Source of the DNA: JBICIG01 sp043101605 | GTDB taxonomy: Bacteria > Planctomycetota > Phycisphaerae > Phycisphaerales > UBA1924 | Length of the DNA: 64,000 nt | Direction: 5' to 3' | NCBI GenBank assembly: GCA_043101605.1 | Contig: JBICIG010000003.1 | Span: 1 to 64,000, forward strand | In this document: one piece after another, positions 48,865 to 57,349 of the stretch | How positions within the stretch are numbered: the stretch's first letter is position 1 | Layout: every line of letters begins with the position of its first letter | Position numbers and translations under genes: made by a program | Notes under the pieces: generated by a model | Told to the model about the DNA's origin: nothing | What the model saw: the letters and a program-made list of their open reading frames with translations, nothing else | The model's database searches: none

Positions 48865-50645
48865 GGCTCGGGGTCCGGTTCGGGTCGGCTCGTCGCGAAC
48901 CCACGGTACGCGGTTCCGACGAGGATCGGCGGGATGTCCCTGCGCGGGTGGCGCTCGAGCTCACGCACCTGCGCGAACGCCGTCTCCCACTGCGGGAGCG
49001 ACCCGCCCACCAGCACGCCGGGCCGGCCCAGCAACTCCGCGTGGGTTCCGGGGTCGGCGATGCTGGTGGCCGGCCACTGGTCGTACTGGCTGGCGCGGCC
49101 GCCGGCGAGCCCTCGCTCGGGCATCGCGGGCATGTGCGCGCTCGAGCAGTACACCACCGGGTGCCCCGGGAGGTAGAACGCCAGCAGGCTCGCACGCCCG
49201 TAGTGATCGGTCATGATGAACGGCTCGCGCGACCGCGAGCGGGTCATGATCTTCAGCCGCTCGCGCACCGCCTCGGCCATCGGCTCGGCACGCGTGAGCC
49301 GACCGACCGGGAGCACGCGGTCGGCGTACGGCAGTCTCGCCCACAGGTCCATCCGCGGCAGGACCAGCGCCACCACCACGCCCGTCCCGATCACGACATG
49401 CCAGAGCACCTGGATCGGCGTCTCGGGCGCCCGACGGACCACGCCGGCGCGCGGGCGGGGCTTGGGCAGCGCCAGCCACGCAAGCCGCTGCGTGCGGTGT
49501 CGGCTCAGCCCGTCGACGAAGCCGATCGCCGCGATCGGCGCGAGCGTCACATACGCCGCGATCGGCCAGTTGCCCTCGGGCCGGGTGAAAAACGACACCG
49601 CGAAGTAGAACACCAGCACGGGCAGCCCGACAAGCAGCAGCAGCATGAGGTCCGACCAGGTCGCGTCCGAGACGAGCCGGTGCTTGCGGAGATGCAGCAT
49701 CGTGCCGAATGCCACGATCGGGGCCGCGCCGCCCATCGCCAGTTGCACGCCGAGGTACTCGAGTGTCCAGATGGGCGACCAGGGTTTGCTCGTTCCCGGG
49801 GCGCGGGGCGCGAGGTCGCCGCCCTTCATCCCCAGGTGCCCGAGCAGGTGCTTGATGGTCACCCAGTCGTGCTGGGCGTTCCAGATCGCCACCGGCAGCA
49901 GCCCGAGCAGCGCGAGCCCAAGCCCCAGCCCCGCCCAGGCCCAGACGCGCGGCGCGACGCGGAGTCGTCCGCGGTGCCAGAGCGCGTACAGCACGATGCC
50001 CGGCACGATGAGCAGGATGGTGTACTTGTAGAGGAACCCGATGGCGATCGCCCCGCCGAGCAGCACCCAGCCCGCCCGCGATCCGCGCCGCAGCGCCGCG
50101 AACGCGCCCCACGACGCAGCCGCCCAGCACGCCAGGAAGGGCCCGTCGATGGTCATGAGGATCGACACGCCCATGTAGGCGGGCGTGAGCAGGACGATCA
50201 CCGCGGCGATGAAGGCGGCCCGGCGGTCGCGCGACACCAGCCAGCCCATCCACGCGACGATGCCCGCGAGCACCCCGCCGAAGACCGCCGCGGCGCAACG
50301 GACGCCGAACTCGGTGTCGCCGAAGAGTTCGGTGGTCAGCGCGATGGTCCAAGCGATGCCGGGGCCCTTGGAGTAGTACGAGAGATCGAGGTGGCGTGAC
50401 CATTCCCAGTAGTGGGCCTCGTCCTCGACGAGGGAGTAGGGGCAGAGCCACGCGAGGTAGACCAGGCGCAGGACGGTCACGCCGAGGACGAGCAGGACCG
50501 TCGCCCGCCAGCCGTTCGCCCACCGCATGAACCCCGGCGCGGGCGCGGGGGCGCCGGCGGGTTCGCCCAGGAACAGGCCGTGCACGCCCGAGCGGGTCGG
50601 CGGATCGGCGGGATCGGGGCGGGATGGGCGCGGCGTGTCGGTCAT
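48861..50645 (-). CDS. GT39 / ArnT-like membrane glycosyltransferase
   Basis: A 594-residue protein of the PMT/ArnT superfamily, which uses polyprenyl-phosphate sugars. The first external loop has the catalytic acidic pair VEDEAHYWEWSRHLDLSYYSKGPGIAW (about residues 72-98, DE motif) shared with lipid A aminoarabinose transferases. About ten transmembrane helices follow, then a soluble C-terminal domain of ~160 residues with HYGRASLLAFYLPG. The N-terminal ~35 residues are Pro-rich. The likely role is adding a sugar to lipid A or another envelope glycolipid, from position alone. Its ATG overlaps the upstream lptF stop by one base (TGATG). Confidence 0.88.
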   Translation of the reverse strand: MTDTPRPSRPDPADPPTRSGVHGLFLGEPAGAPAPAPGFMRWANGWRATVLLVLGVTVLRLVYLAWLCPYSLVEDEAHYWEWSRHLDLSYYSKGPGIAWTIALTTELFGDTEFGVRCAAAVFGGVLAGIVAWMGWLVSRDRRAAFIAAVIVLLTPAYMGVSILMTIDGPFLACWAAASWGAFAALRRGSRAGWVLLGGAIAIGFLYKYTILLIVPGIVLYALWHRGRLRVAPRVWAWAGLGLGLALLGLLPVAIWNAQHDWVTIKHLLGHLGMKGGDLAPRAPGTSKPWSPIWTLEYLGVQLAMGGAAPIVAFGTMLHLRKHRLVSDATWSDLMLLLLVGLPVLVFYFAVSFFTRPEGNWPIAAYVTLAPIAAIGFVDGLSRHRTQRLAWLALPKPRPRAGVVRRAPETPIQVLWHVVIGTGVVVALVLPRMDLWARLPYADRVLPVGRLTRAEPMAEAVRERLKIMTRSRSREPFIMTDHYGRASLLAFYLPGHPVVYCSSAHMPAMPERGLAGGRASQYDQWPATSIADPGTHAELLGRPGVLVGGSLPQWETAFAQVRELERHPRRDIPPILVGTAYRGFATSRPEPDPEP

Positions 50646-52360
50646 CAGTGCCGGGCGAGCCCCCGGTACGCGACGCCGGCGACGAGCATCAGAGCGGCGA
50701 GCCCGCCCCAGAGCAGGATCAATCCGACCGCGCCCGACTTGTGGACGACCTGCTGCCCGCCGCTGATGGTGATGATCGCCCCGAGCGCCGGGAAGAAGCT
50801 CCACAGGTACGCGAGCAGCGGGGGCGAGTGGCGCAGGCGCATCGCCGCGATCGACCCGCCGAGCACCATGACCAGCACGCTCGCGGCCATCGCCACGCGC
50901 TCGTGCCGCTTGGAGGTGATCTCGCGCTGGAGATTGTCGATGCGATCGATCAGGTCCTCGCGGGCCTGCTCGAGCGCGGGGCGGTCGGCTTCGGAGGATT
51001 CGAGGCGCTCGGCGGAGATCTGCAACAGTTCGGCCGAACTCGCCTTGCTCAGTTCGCTCGAGCGATCGCCCTGCGGCACCAGATCGGTGATCCGCCGGTC
51101 ATCGACCGAGACCATCGGCGCCTGGGGGTCGCCCGTCTCGAGCGTGACGCCTGCGAGCGAGAGGGTCATGTTGGTGCCCGTCGTGCCCGGGAGCGGGGGC
51201 TCGGCCCGCAGGTGCACCGTGTCGGCGAGGTAGCGGGTGAACCCTGCGCCCGAACCGCCCTGGGGGAAGAGTTCGACCGCGACGGGCGTGTCCTGCTCGG
51301 CGTTGACGATCCGCAAGCCCTCGGGCGTGGGGCGGAGCCCGCGCCCCTCGACGCGCACGGGTCGGGCGTCGCGTGTGCGGAAGGTGACGCGTCCGGTCTC
51401 GCGGAGGGCGGTGCGGATCGCCTGGAACGCGTCGATGTCGGCCATGCGCTGGGCGAGCGCCCGTTTGCGCGACTCGATGAACGACATGCGGTCGGGGTCG
51501 TCGCGCAGCGTCTGCAGCTCGGCGAAGGTCAGGAACTTGGGGTCGTCGTTGAACGCGCCGGGCATGTAGATCGGACCGAGCTGCCCCTCCTCGCCGGTGA
51601 GCATCGGGACATCCTTGGCGTTCGAGCCCACCGCGTTGGTGAGCTGGACATACACATCGGTCCCGCCGCGTTCGGCCGTCGGATCCTCGGGGTCGACCGC
51701 GGGGAAGAGCCAGACGATCGCCCGCTCGGCGGTCAGCTCCATCTCGACATCCAGCGGCTCGGGCCCGTCGGGGGCGTCGGGGTCGGGCTGGCGCGTCAGC
51801 CCCATCACCGCCAGCCCGGTGAGCTGGATCCGCTCGTACGCGCCCGACGCGGCGTCGGGCCCGAGCGTCCACGCGTGGTCGGCGTAGATGACCACATCCC
51901 CCAGCTTGAGCGCCTGCCCGGTCTCGACCGAGCGCGACATCATCCGCGCCACATCGCGCGTGATCATCTGCTCCATCGATTGCAGGAAGCGTGGGATGAC
52001 CTGCTCGTTGAGCACCGTCAGCACGCCGGTCAGCAGCAGCCCCGTCGCGACCGCCGGCGCCAGCAGCGAGCGGTGGCTGATCCCCCCCGCGTGGGCGGCG
52101 AGCACCTCGTTGTCCTGGACGAGCCGGTGGTACCCCATCGTCGCGCCGAACCCGGCGGCGAACGGGATCGCGTAGGTGAGCATCGGCGGGATCGCCAGCA
52201 GCATGAACCGCGGGGCGTCGGCGGCGGGGAGGGTCCCGTCGGCGAGCGGCTTGATCGCCGCGGCGAAACTGATCACCAGCACCACCAGCGTCGCGGTCAG
52301 CGCGATCAGCCGCCATTGCTCGAAGAGCAGGTGCCGCCAGAGTGTCCAGGGCGCGCGCAT
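50645..52360 (-). CDS. LptF-type lipopolysaccharide permease (first copy)
   Basis: A 571-residue protein, longer than typical LptF (about 360). The N-terminal helices (LWRHLLFEQWRLIALTATLVVLVISFA), the coupling segment YHRLVQDNEVLAAHAGGISHRSLLAP (about residues 77-102) and the three C-terminal helices define the family. The extra length is in the periplasmic part, with a helix rich in Glu/Arg near residues 450-505. Together with the downstream lptG-like gene it could form the LptFG heterodimer. This is the first gene of the lptF-GT39-PAP2-lptG operon. TAAGAT nine bases before the ATG is a possible promoter. Confidence 0.86.
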   Translation of the reverse strand: MRAPWTLWRHLLFEQWRLIALTATLVVLVISFAAAIKPLADGTLPAADAPRFMLLAIPPMLTYAIPFAAGFGATMGYHRLVQDNEVLAAHAGGISHRSLLAPAVATGLLLTGVLTVLNEQVIPRFLQSMEQMITRDVARMMSRSVETGQALKLGDVVIYADHAWTLGPDAASGAYERIQLTGLAVMGLTRQPDPDAPDGPEPLDVEMELTAERAIVWLFPAVDPEDPTAERGGTDVYVQLTNAVGSNAKDVPMLTGEEGQLGPIYMPGAFNDDPKFLTFAELQTLRDDPDRMSFIESRKRALAQRMADIDAFQAIRTALRETGRVTFRTRDARPVRVEGRGLRPTPEGLRIVNAEQDTPVAVELFPQGGSGAGFTRYLADTVHLRAEPPLPGTTGTNMTLSLAGVTLETGDPQAPMVSVDDRRITDLVPQGDRSSELSKASSAELLQISAERLESSEADRPALEQAREDLIDRIDNLQREITSKRHERVAMAASVLVMVLGGSIAAMRLRHSPPLLAYLWSFFPALGAIITISGGQQVVHKSGAVGLILLWGGLAALMLVAGVAYRGLARH

Positions 52361-52369
52361 GAAGCGGGG

Positions 52370-52375
52370 ATCTTA
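52370..52375 (-). promoter_or_regulatory. Candidate -10 box, lptF operon
   Basis: TAAGAT on the minus strand, nine bases before the ATG, which would give a leader of only a few bases. Confidence 0.35.
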
Positions 52376-52397
52376 CGGGGCGCGTCGCGGGCGGGCG

Positions 52398-53381
52398 TCA
52401 GTCGGGGATCCGCACCAGCGTCGAGGGCTGCAGACGAAAGTCCGAATCACGCGTCCCGGATCGCCCGGGCAGGCGCTCGCGGATCCCCCGCCCGTTGAGC
52501 AGGTTGTTGGGGAACCGCTGCTTGGTGTCGATCAGCCGGGCGCTCTCGCGCAGACGGGGCGGGTCGTTGGGGCGGACGCGGTAGGTCGGGTCGTGATCGC
52601 GCTGGGTGAAGACCCCGACGGTCACCGTGCTCCGCGTCGGGCCGTGGTAGTAGAACGCCTCGTCCCCGTCGCGGCGGAGTTCGATCACCGCCCGCTCGGC
52701 CGCCTCGCGGTACTCCTTCAACTCGCCCGGCGGGGGGGTCTCCGACGCGTCGGGCCGGCCGTACACCCCGATCTGGAGCGTGTAGAGCGCCTCGGGACCG
52801 TGGATCCGGCGGGCGTTGCGGAGATCGAACTCGGGAATCGAGCCGAACACCCGGTCCGGGGCCGGCGGCGACAGGATCGCGCCCGCATACGGCTGCTGCC
52901 CGTCGATCTGGAGCGCGTGGACCCGGTCCAGGTCGCGCTGCGCCTGGGGGTCGCCCGGCCCGTCGTAGCGGCCGTAGGCGAGGACGATCCGCTTCGAGCG
53001 GGCCTCGAGGAACGCGGCGGGGAGCTTGCCGTGCGTCCGGACGCGCCCCAGCGCCGCCTCGGCCGCCGCCTGTCCGGAGTCGGAATTGGGGAAGTTGGCG
53101 ATCGCGATGGACCACGCGTCGGAGGTCGAGCCCTGATCGCCGGCCCCGAGGCTTCCACCGGCCGTGGTGCCGACCCCGCCGAGTGGCGCGAACAGTTCCC
53201 GACCCTGGTCGGCGCGGGAAGTTCCGCCGAGTTCGGCCGGCCCGGGGTTGCTCGTGATCGCCGGCCCGTCCCCGGACCCGGCACACCCATGCAAGGGGGC
53301 CAGCAGAATCGCGATACCGAACAGCCCAAAAAGAAAAACGAGCGGGGGCGTCCGGGATTCGGTTATTGGTTGCAGTTTCAT
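52398..53381 (-). CDS. Hypothetical lipoprotein
   Basis: A 327-residue exported lipoprotein. A hydrophobic signal (about residues 14-32) ends in LHGC, a plausible lipobox with Cys33. The mature protein begins with a Gly/Ser-rich linker. A region (about 87-170) with AWSIAIANFPNSDSGQAAAEAAL and RIVLAYGRYDGPGDPQAQRDL resembles SPOR-like strand-helix modules that bind peptidoglycan. It is followed by another such pattern (ALYTLQIGVYGRPDAS, about 202-280). The double SPOR-like reading is my inference. No ribosome site is visible. It lies 37 bases upstream of lptF on the same strand and may belong to that envelope operon. Confidence 0.7.
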   Translation of the reverse strand: MKLQPITESRTPPLVFLFGLFGIAILLAPLHGCAGSGDGPAITSNPGPAELGGTSRADQGRELFAPLGGVGTTAGGSLGAGDQGSTSDAWSIAIANFPNSDSGQAAAEAALGRVRTHGKLPAAFLEARSKRIVLAYGRYDGPGDPQAQRDLDRVHALQIDGQQPYAGAILSPPAPDRVFGSIPEFDLRNARRIHGPEALYTLQIGVYGRPDASETPPPGELKEYREAAERAVIELRRDGDEAFYYHGPTRSTVTVGVFTQRDHDPTYRVRPNDPPRLRESARLIDTKQRFPNNLLNGRGIRERLPGRSGTRDSDFRLQPSTLVRIPD

Positions 53382-53578
53382 GGGAATTCAGGGTTTATGC
53401 CATTGAGGATCGATGTGTCTGTATTGGAGTCCAACGCGGGCGTCCGTCGATAGCCAGTCCGGAGAGAAGGAGACGGGTCGGCGGCGTCGAGCGAGGCGCG
53501 TCGCCGAAGCCTATGGGTTTGACGCACGCCCCGCGCGCCGGCTCCGCGGCTGGAGTCAAAGAAGGAGGTAGTCGGACG

Positions 53579-53869
53579 ATGGAGGAATTGACCTCGGTCA
53601 CTGGAGCGGCTTCGACGCGGCGGGCCGATCTCGTCGCCCGCTCTGCCCAGACCAGCCCCGACGGGGCCGCCCGCGTGCAGCGGGAGGACGATCGGGTGGA
53701 GGTGTCGGACATGGCGCGCCTGATGCAGCGGCTGCGTGACACGCCCGAAGTGCGTGAGGACCTGGTAGCGCGGATCCGCGGCGAGATCGACGCGGGCGCC
53801 TACGAGACCGCCGAGAAACTCAGCAGCGCGATCGACGCGATGATCGCCGACGCCGAGTCCGGGCTCTGA
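53579..53869 (+). CDS. FlgM-like anti-sigma-28 factor
   Basis: A 96-residue protein. The C-terminal half fits FlgM: VEVSDMARLMQRLRDTPEVRED, then LVARIRGEIDAGAYETAEKLSSAIDAMIAD, with the characteristic IxxGxY turn and final helix that bind sigma-28. The N-terminus is disordered in composition, as usual. FlgM holds back late flagellar genes until it is exported through the hook. No other flagellar gene is in the window, so the gene is isolated from its usual operon. AAGGAGGT lies nine bases before the ATG and fixes the start. Confidence 0.75.
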   Translation: MEELTSVTGAASTRRADLVARSAQTSPDGAARVQREDDRVEVSDMARLMQRLRDTPEVREDLVARIRGEIDAGAYETAEKLSSAIDAMIADAESGL

Positions 53870-53976
53870 GCGGGCGTCGATCCGCCGGCCCGATCCCCTC
53901 GGGACCGGCCTGACGCCGCTCCGCACGCCCCGCGCGGGCGTCATCCACTGGCACCACCGACCGACCACGCGGCGAC

Positions 53977-55104
53977 TCAGGGAGAAGCTTCCTGAAGCGA
54001 CGCCGGTTCGGCGCGCCCGTCGGGCGCTTCGATCGGGCCCGCCGCGTGGCGGGTCGCGTCGGCCAGCGCCTGCACCACCTGCGTCAGCCGATCGAAGTCG
54101 AGCTGGTCGATGGTGTCGGTGGGCTTGTGGTAGTGGCGGTAGCGGAACTCGGAGGTGTCGGTGATCTGGATCGCCGGGACCCCGAGGTCCCAGAACGCCG
54201 CGTGATCCGAGCGGCGCATGTCCGGGATCGCCACGGGCAGCATCCCCGTCGAGAGCTGCGGGAGATCGGGCTCGGATTCGGCCATCGCCTGCATGAACGG
54301 GACATGGAACGAGGCGTGCGGCGCGATCGCGACGGCGGCGATGAAGTCCGCCGAATCCCGCATGCGCAGGAACTCCGGGAGCTGCGCGGGGTAGCGCTGG
54401 CTCCCCGGCTCGTCGGAGAAGTACCCGATCATGTCCAGCGAGACCATGCCGACGATCGTCTCCTCGCCCGACTCGATCGCGGGCCTGGCGATCTCCTCGG
54501 CGTACGCGAAGGCGCCCACCAGCCCGACCTCCTCGGCGGTGTAGAACTGCAGGCGGATGGTGCGCTCGGTCGGGAAGTCGCGCAGCACGCGGGCGAGTTC
54601 CATCACCGCGGCCGTCCCCGAGCCGTTGTCGTCGGCGCCCGGCGTGCCGGGCACGACATCGTAATGCGCGCCGATGATGACCACTTCCTCGGGGCGGGTC
54701 GTCCCCGGGAGGTCGACCCAGAGATTGGGGCTGACGCGCAGCACGCCGCGGGCGTTGGCGTCCTGCCCGCCGTCGGTCCGCGGGCGCATCGGGAGCGACC
54801 AGCGGACTTCCTGCTCGTGGACCTCGTAGCCGAGGCCCTTGAGGTGATCTCGGAGGAGGTCGGCGGTCCTGAGGAGGGCGGCGAACTCCTCGTCGCTCCC
54901 GTTGATCGCCCGGCGGTGGGGGAGCGACGCGAGCATGGCGCGCAGCCGGTCCTTCTCGACAAGGTCGCTCGGCGCCTCGGGCCCGGTTCGCTCGAGCATC
55001 TCGACGAGGGCGGCGTCTTGCCCGAGGCTTTGGGGGGCTTCCGCATAGAGGAAGCCGGGACACGCCAGGGCAAGCGCCAGCGACGACAGCAGGGAGGTGT
55101 TCAT
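53977..55104 (-). CDS. Secreted M28 aminopeptidase
   Basis: A 375-residue zinc aminopeptidase. A signal peptide (MNTSLLSSLALALACPGFLYA) is followed by the catalytic domain with all five M28 metal ligands in place: IIGAHYDVVPG (His), TPGADDNGSGTAA (Asp), TAEEVGLVGA (Glu pair), SLDMIGYF (Asp), and YRHYHKPTDTIDQL (His). It should release N-terminal amino acids from peptides in the periplasm or outside. No ribosome site; TACGCT sits six bases before the ATG. It is transcribed toward flgM and away from nothing obvious in function. Confidence 0.93.
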   Translation of the reverse strand: MNTSLLSSLALALACPGFLYAEAPQSLGQDAALVEMLERTGPEAPSDLVEKDRLRAMLASLPHRRAINGSDEEFAALLRTADLLRDHLKGLGYEVHEQEVRWSLPMRPRTDGGQDANARGVLRVSPNLWVDLPGTTRPEEVVIIGAHYDVVPGTPGADDNGSGTAAVMELARVLRDFPTERTIRLQFYTAEEVGLVGAFAYAEEIARPAIESGEETIVGMVSLDMIGYFSDEPGSQRYPAQLPEFLRMRDSADFIAAVAIAPHASFHVPFMQAMAESEPDLPQLSTGMLPVAIPDMRRSDHAAFWDLGVPAIQITDTSEFRYRHYHKPTDTIDQLDFDRLTQVVQALADATRHAAGPIEAPDGRAEPASLQEASP

Positions 55105-55110
55105 CGCTTG

Positions 55111-55116
55111 AGCGTA
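55111..55116 (-). promoter_or_regulatory. Candidate leaderless -10 box, M28 peptidase
   Basis: TACGCT on the minus strand, six bases before the ATG; the same hexamer and spacing as surE. Confidence 0.55.
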
Positions 55117-55160
55117 CAGCGGGCGGGCGGGGGAGATGCAGCGGAATCGGAGCGGGAGCG

Positions 55161-56165
55161 CTAGGACACCGCGTCGAGCGCCAGGGCCGCCGCCCCGAGC
55201 AGCCCGGCGTCGTCGTCGAGCGCCGTCGCGACCACCTCGACCGCCTTGGCCCGATCGGGGAACGCGACCCGGCGGACATGTTTGGCAACCAGTTCGACGA
55301 ACGGCTCGCCGAGGGCCTCGGTCAGCCCGCCCCCCAGCACGATCCGCTGCAGCGAGAGCAGCGTGTGGATGCTGCCAAGGTGGGCACCGAGCAGCTCGGC
55401 GGCATGATCGACGACCTCGACGGTCAGCAGGTCGCCCTCGCGGTACGCCTGCGCCAGGACCGACGACTTGATCTTCGAGAGATCGCCCCCGACCAGTTCG
55501 GGCACGCGCGAAGGGCGGTTGGCGCGGATGAGCCGGCTGAGACGCTCGACCACCGCGGTGCGCGAGCAGACATGCTCGAGGCTGCGCGAGCCGGGCGGGT
55601 TGAGGGGCATCGCGTGCATGTGCCCGAGTTCGCCGGCGGTGTGGAAGTAGCCGTGGCGGAGCTTCCCGTCGAGCAGCAGCCCCCCGCCGACGCCCGTCCC
55701 GAGCCACGCGCCGAGCACCTCGGTGCACCCGCGGGCGGCTCCGAAGCGGGCCTCCCCGACGATCGCGGCGTTGACATCGTTCTCGAGCACGACCGGCCGC
55801 CCGAAGCGGGCGGCGAGGATCTCGGCCAGGGGGATGTCGGTCCAGCGGAGATTGGGCGCTTCGAGGACGACGCCGGTGTCGGGGTCGGCGGCGCCCGGGG
55901 CGCCGATGCCGACCGCCGCCAGATCGGCGATGGTCAGCCGCGCGTCGGCGCAGGCGGCTTCGACGGCACGCACCATGCGGTCGACGATCGCGTCGAGCCC
56001 GGATTCGGCCTTGGTCTTGCGCTTCTCGCGCCCGATGATGCGGTAGGGCGAGTCTTCGCCGGGCGTAAAGCGCACGACGCCGATCTGCATGTTGGTCCCG
56101 CCCAGGTCGATCCCGGCGACCGGAGCCGAGCCGGGCGGGACGGTGTGTTCGGTTTCTTCGGGCAT
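55161..56165 (-). CDS. ROK-family sugar kinase without the zinc motif
   Basis: A 334-residue kinase of the ROK group, probably a glucokinase. The ATP-binding GIDLGGTNMQIGVV (residues 18-31), the catalytic ENDVNAA near residue 152, GTGVGGGLLLDG, and TAGELGH are intact. The zinc-binding CxCGxxGCxE motif expected 10-20 residues later is absent: the segment reads GSRSLEHVCSRTAVV with a single Cys. The His of ELGH may still contact sugar. This is an uncommon ROK variant. GGGAGG lies before the ATG, and TACACT at 56184-56189 is a candidate promoter. Confidence 0.88.
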   Translation of the reverse strand: MPEETEHTVPPGSAPVAGIDLGGTNMQIGVVRFTPGEDSPYRIIGREKRKTKAESGLDAIVDRMVRAVEAACADARLTIADLAAVGIGAPGAADPDTGVVLEAPNLRWTDIPLAEILAARFGRPVVLENDVNAAIVGEARFGAARGCTEVLGAWLGTGVGGGLLLDGKLRHGYFHTAGELGHMHAMPLNPPGSRSLEHVCSRTAVVERLSRLIRANRPSRVPELVGGDLSKIKSSVLAQAYREGDLLTVEVVDHAAELLGAHLGSIHTLLSLQRIVLGGGLTEALGEPFVELVAKHVRRVAFPDRAKAVEVVATALDDDAGLLGAAALALDAVS

Positions 56166-56183
56166 GACGCCTCCCTCGCGGCG

Positions 56184-56189
56184 AGTGTA
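56184..56189 (-). promoter_or_regulatory. Candidate -10 box for the ROK kinase
   Basis: TACACT on the minus strand, with a short leader of about 12 bases that includes the ribosome site. Confidence 0.4.
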
Positions 56190-56246
56190 GATCGGGCCCG
56201 CACGGAGTTCATCGGCTCTCGCGCACGCCGGGATCAGCCGCGGGAT

Positions 56247-57233
56247 TCAGACCAGCCGCGTGCGGAGGACGGCCGCGGGAAGGATCTCGGCGGCGACCTG
56301 CTCGAATCCCTCGGCCGTCGCGTTGACCATCTCGGGCTCGACCAGCGCGAACAGGCAGCTTCCCGACCCGGTCAGGTGGACGCGGTCGCGGCTGGTGTTG
56401 CCCTCGAGCGATTCTTCGAGCGCGTCGTGCAGCCGTCGCAGGTCGGGAGCGACGGCGAACGCCGCGGGCGTGAGCTCGTTCATGCAGAGCGCATCGGCAA
56501 CGATCCCGCGGCCGGCCGCGTCGCGGATCGCATCCGAATCGGCTTTCTTCGCGGATCGCCGGCCGAGCTCGTCGTAGGCGCGGTAGACCGCGCCGGTGGG
56601 GCACCCGATCGACGGGACGACCAGGACGAGATCGGCGCGGCAGCGGGGGAGGCGCTCGATCCGCTCGCCAAACCCGCGGAACAGCGCCGGGCGGGGTGGG
56701 GCGAGCGGGTCGGCGATGCCCTGCTCGGGCGGGTCGAGGAAGAACACGATGTCCGAGCCGACGCCCCGGGACAGTTCGTGGGCGCGGGACCAATCGAGGT
56801 TGAGTCCGAAGAGGGTGTTGAGGGCTTCGAGCATGCGGGCCGCGTCGGAGGAGCCGCCGCCCAGCCCCCCCCGGGCGGGGATGCGTTTGCGCAGGGTGGT
56901 GCGCACCGGGAGCGGTCGGCCGACGAGTTGCTCGGCATGCGCCGCCATCTTCATCGCCAGGTCGTCGGCGGGCGCCCAGTCGATGGCGCCCGCATCAAAC
57001 GACGCCTCGGGCGCGGGGGTGATCGTGCAGCGCTCGGCGTTGGTCGCGTCGGCGTCGGCGTCGCCCGGCTCGACGCGCTCGACAGCCAGATCGTCGAAGA
57101 GGTCGATCGCGTGGAACCACGAGAGGAGCCGGTGCATGCCCGCCAGCGGGCTCTCGCCGGCGGGGACGGGCGGCCCGACCGCGAGCGTCAGGTTCAGCTT
57201 CGCAAAGCACCGGGCTTCAAAGCGGGCGGGCAT
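56247..57233 (-). CDS. ispE: 4-diphosphocytidyl-2-C-methyl-D-erythritol kinase
   Basis: A 328-residue GHMP kinase of the non-mevalonate isoprenoid pathway, phosphorylating CDP-methylerythritol. Markers are CFAKLNLTLAVG (N-terminal substrate loop), the ATP loop IPARGGLGGGSSDAARML near residue 116, and HLTGSGSCLFAL near the C-terminus, with GVGSDIVFFLDP. The chain is longer than in E. coli (283) through an Asp/Ala-rich insert around residues 55-80. No ribosome site; TACCAT lies five bases before the ATG. It is divergent from the Nif3 gene. Confidence 0.93.
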   Translation of the reverse strand: MPARFEARCFAKLNLTLAVGPPVPAGESPLAGMHRLLSWFHAIDLFDDLAVERVEPGDADADATNAERCTITPAPEASFDAGAIDWAPADDLAMKMAAHAEQLVGRPLPVRTTLRKRIPARGGLGGGSSDAARMLEALNTLFGLNLDWSRAHELSRGVGSDIVFFLDPPEQGIADPLAPPRPALFRGFGERIERLPRCRADLVLVVPSIGCPTGAVYRAYDELGRRSAKKADSDAIRDAAGRGIVADALCMNELTPAAFAVAPDLRRLHDALEESLEGNTSRDRVHLTGSGSCLFALVEPEMVNATAEGFEQVAAEILPAAVLRTRLV

Positions 57234-57238
57234 GCCCG

Positions 57239-57244
57239 ATGGTA
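57239..57244 (-). promoter_or_regulatory. Candidate leaderless -10 box, ispE
   Basis: TACCAT on the minus strand, five bases before the ATG. Confidence 0.5.
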
Positions 57245-57349
57245 CCGGGTCGGTGCGCGCCCGCGGGGGGAACCGGCGGCGGGCCCGGGCGTGGGGGCGG
57301 GGGTGTACGATCGGGGCGTTCGTCGTCGGGATCCTGCGAGGAGGTTGCG

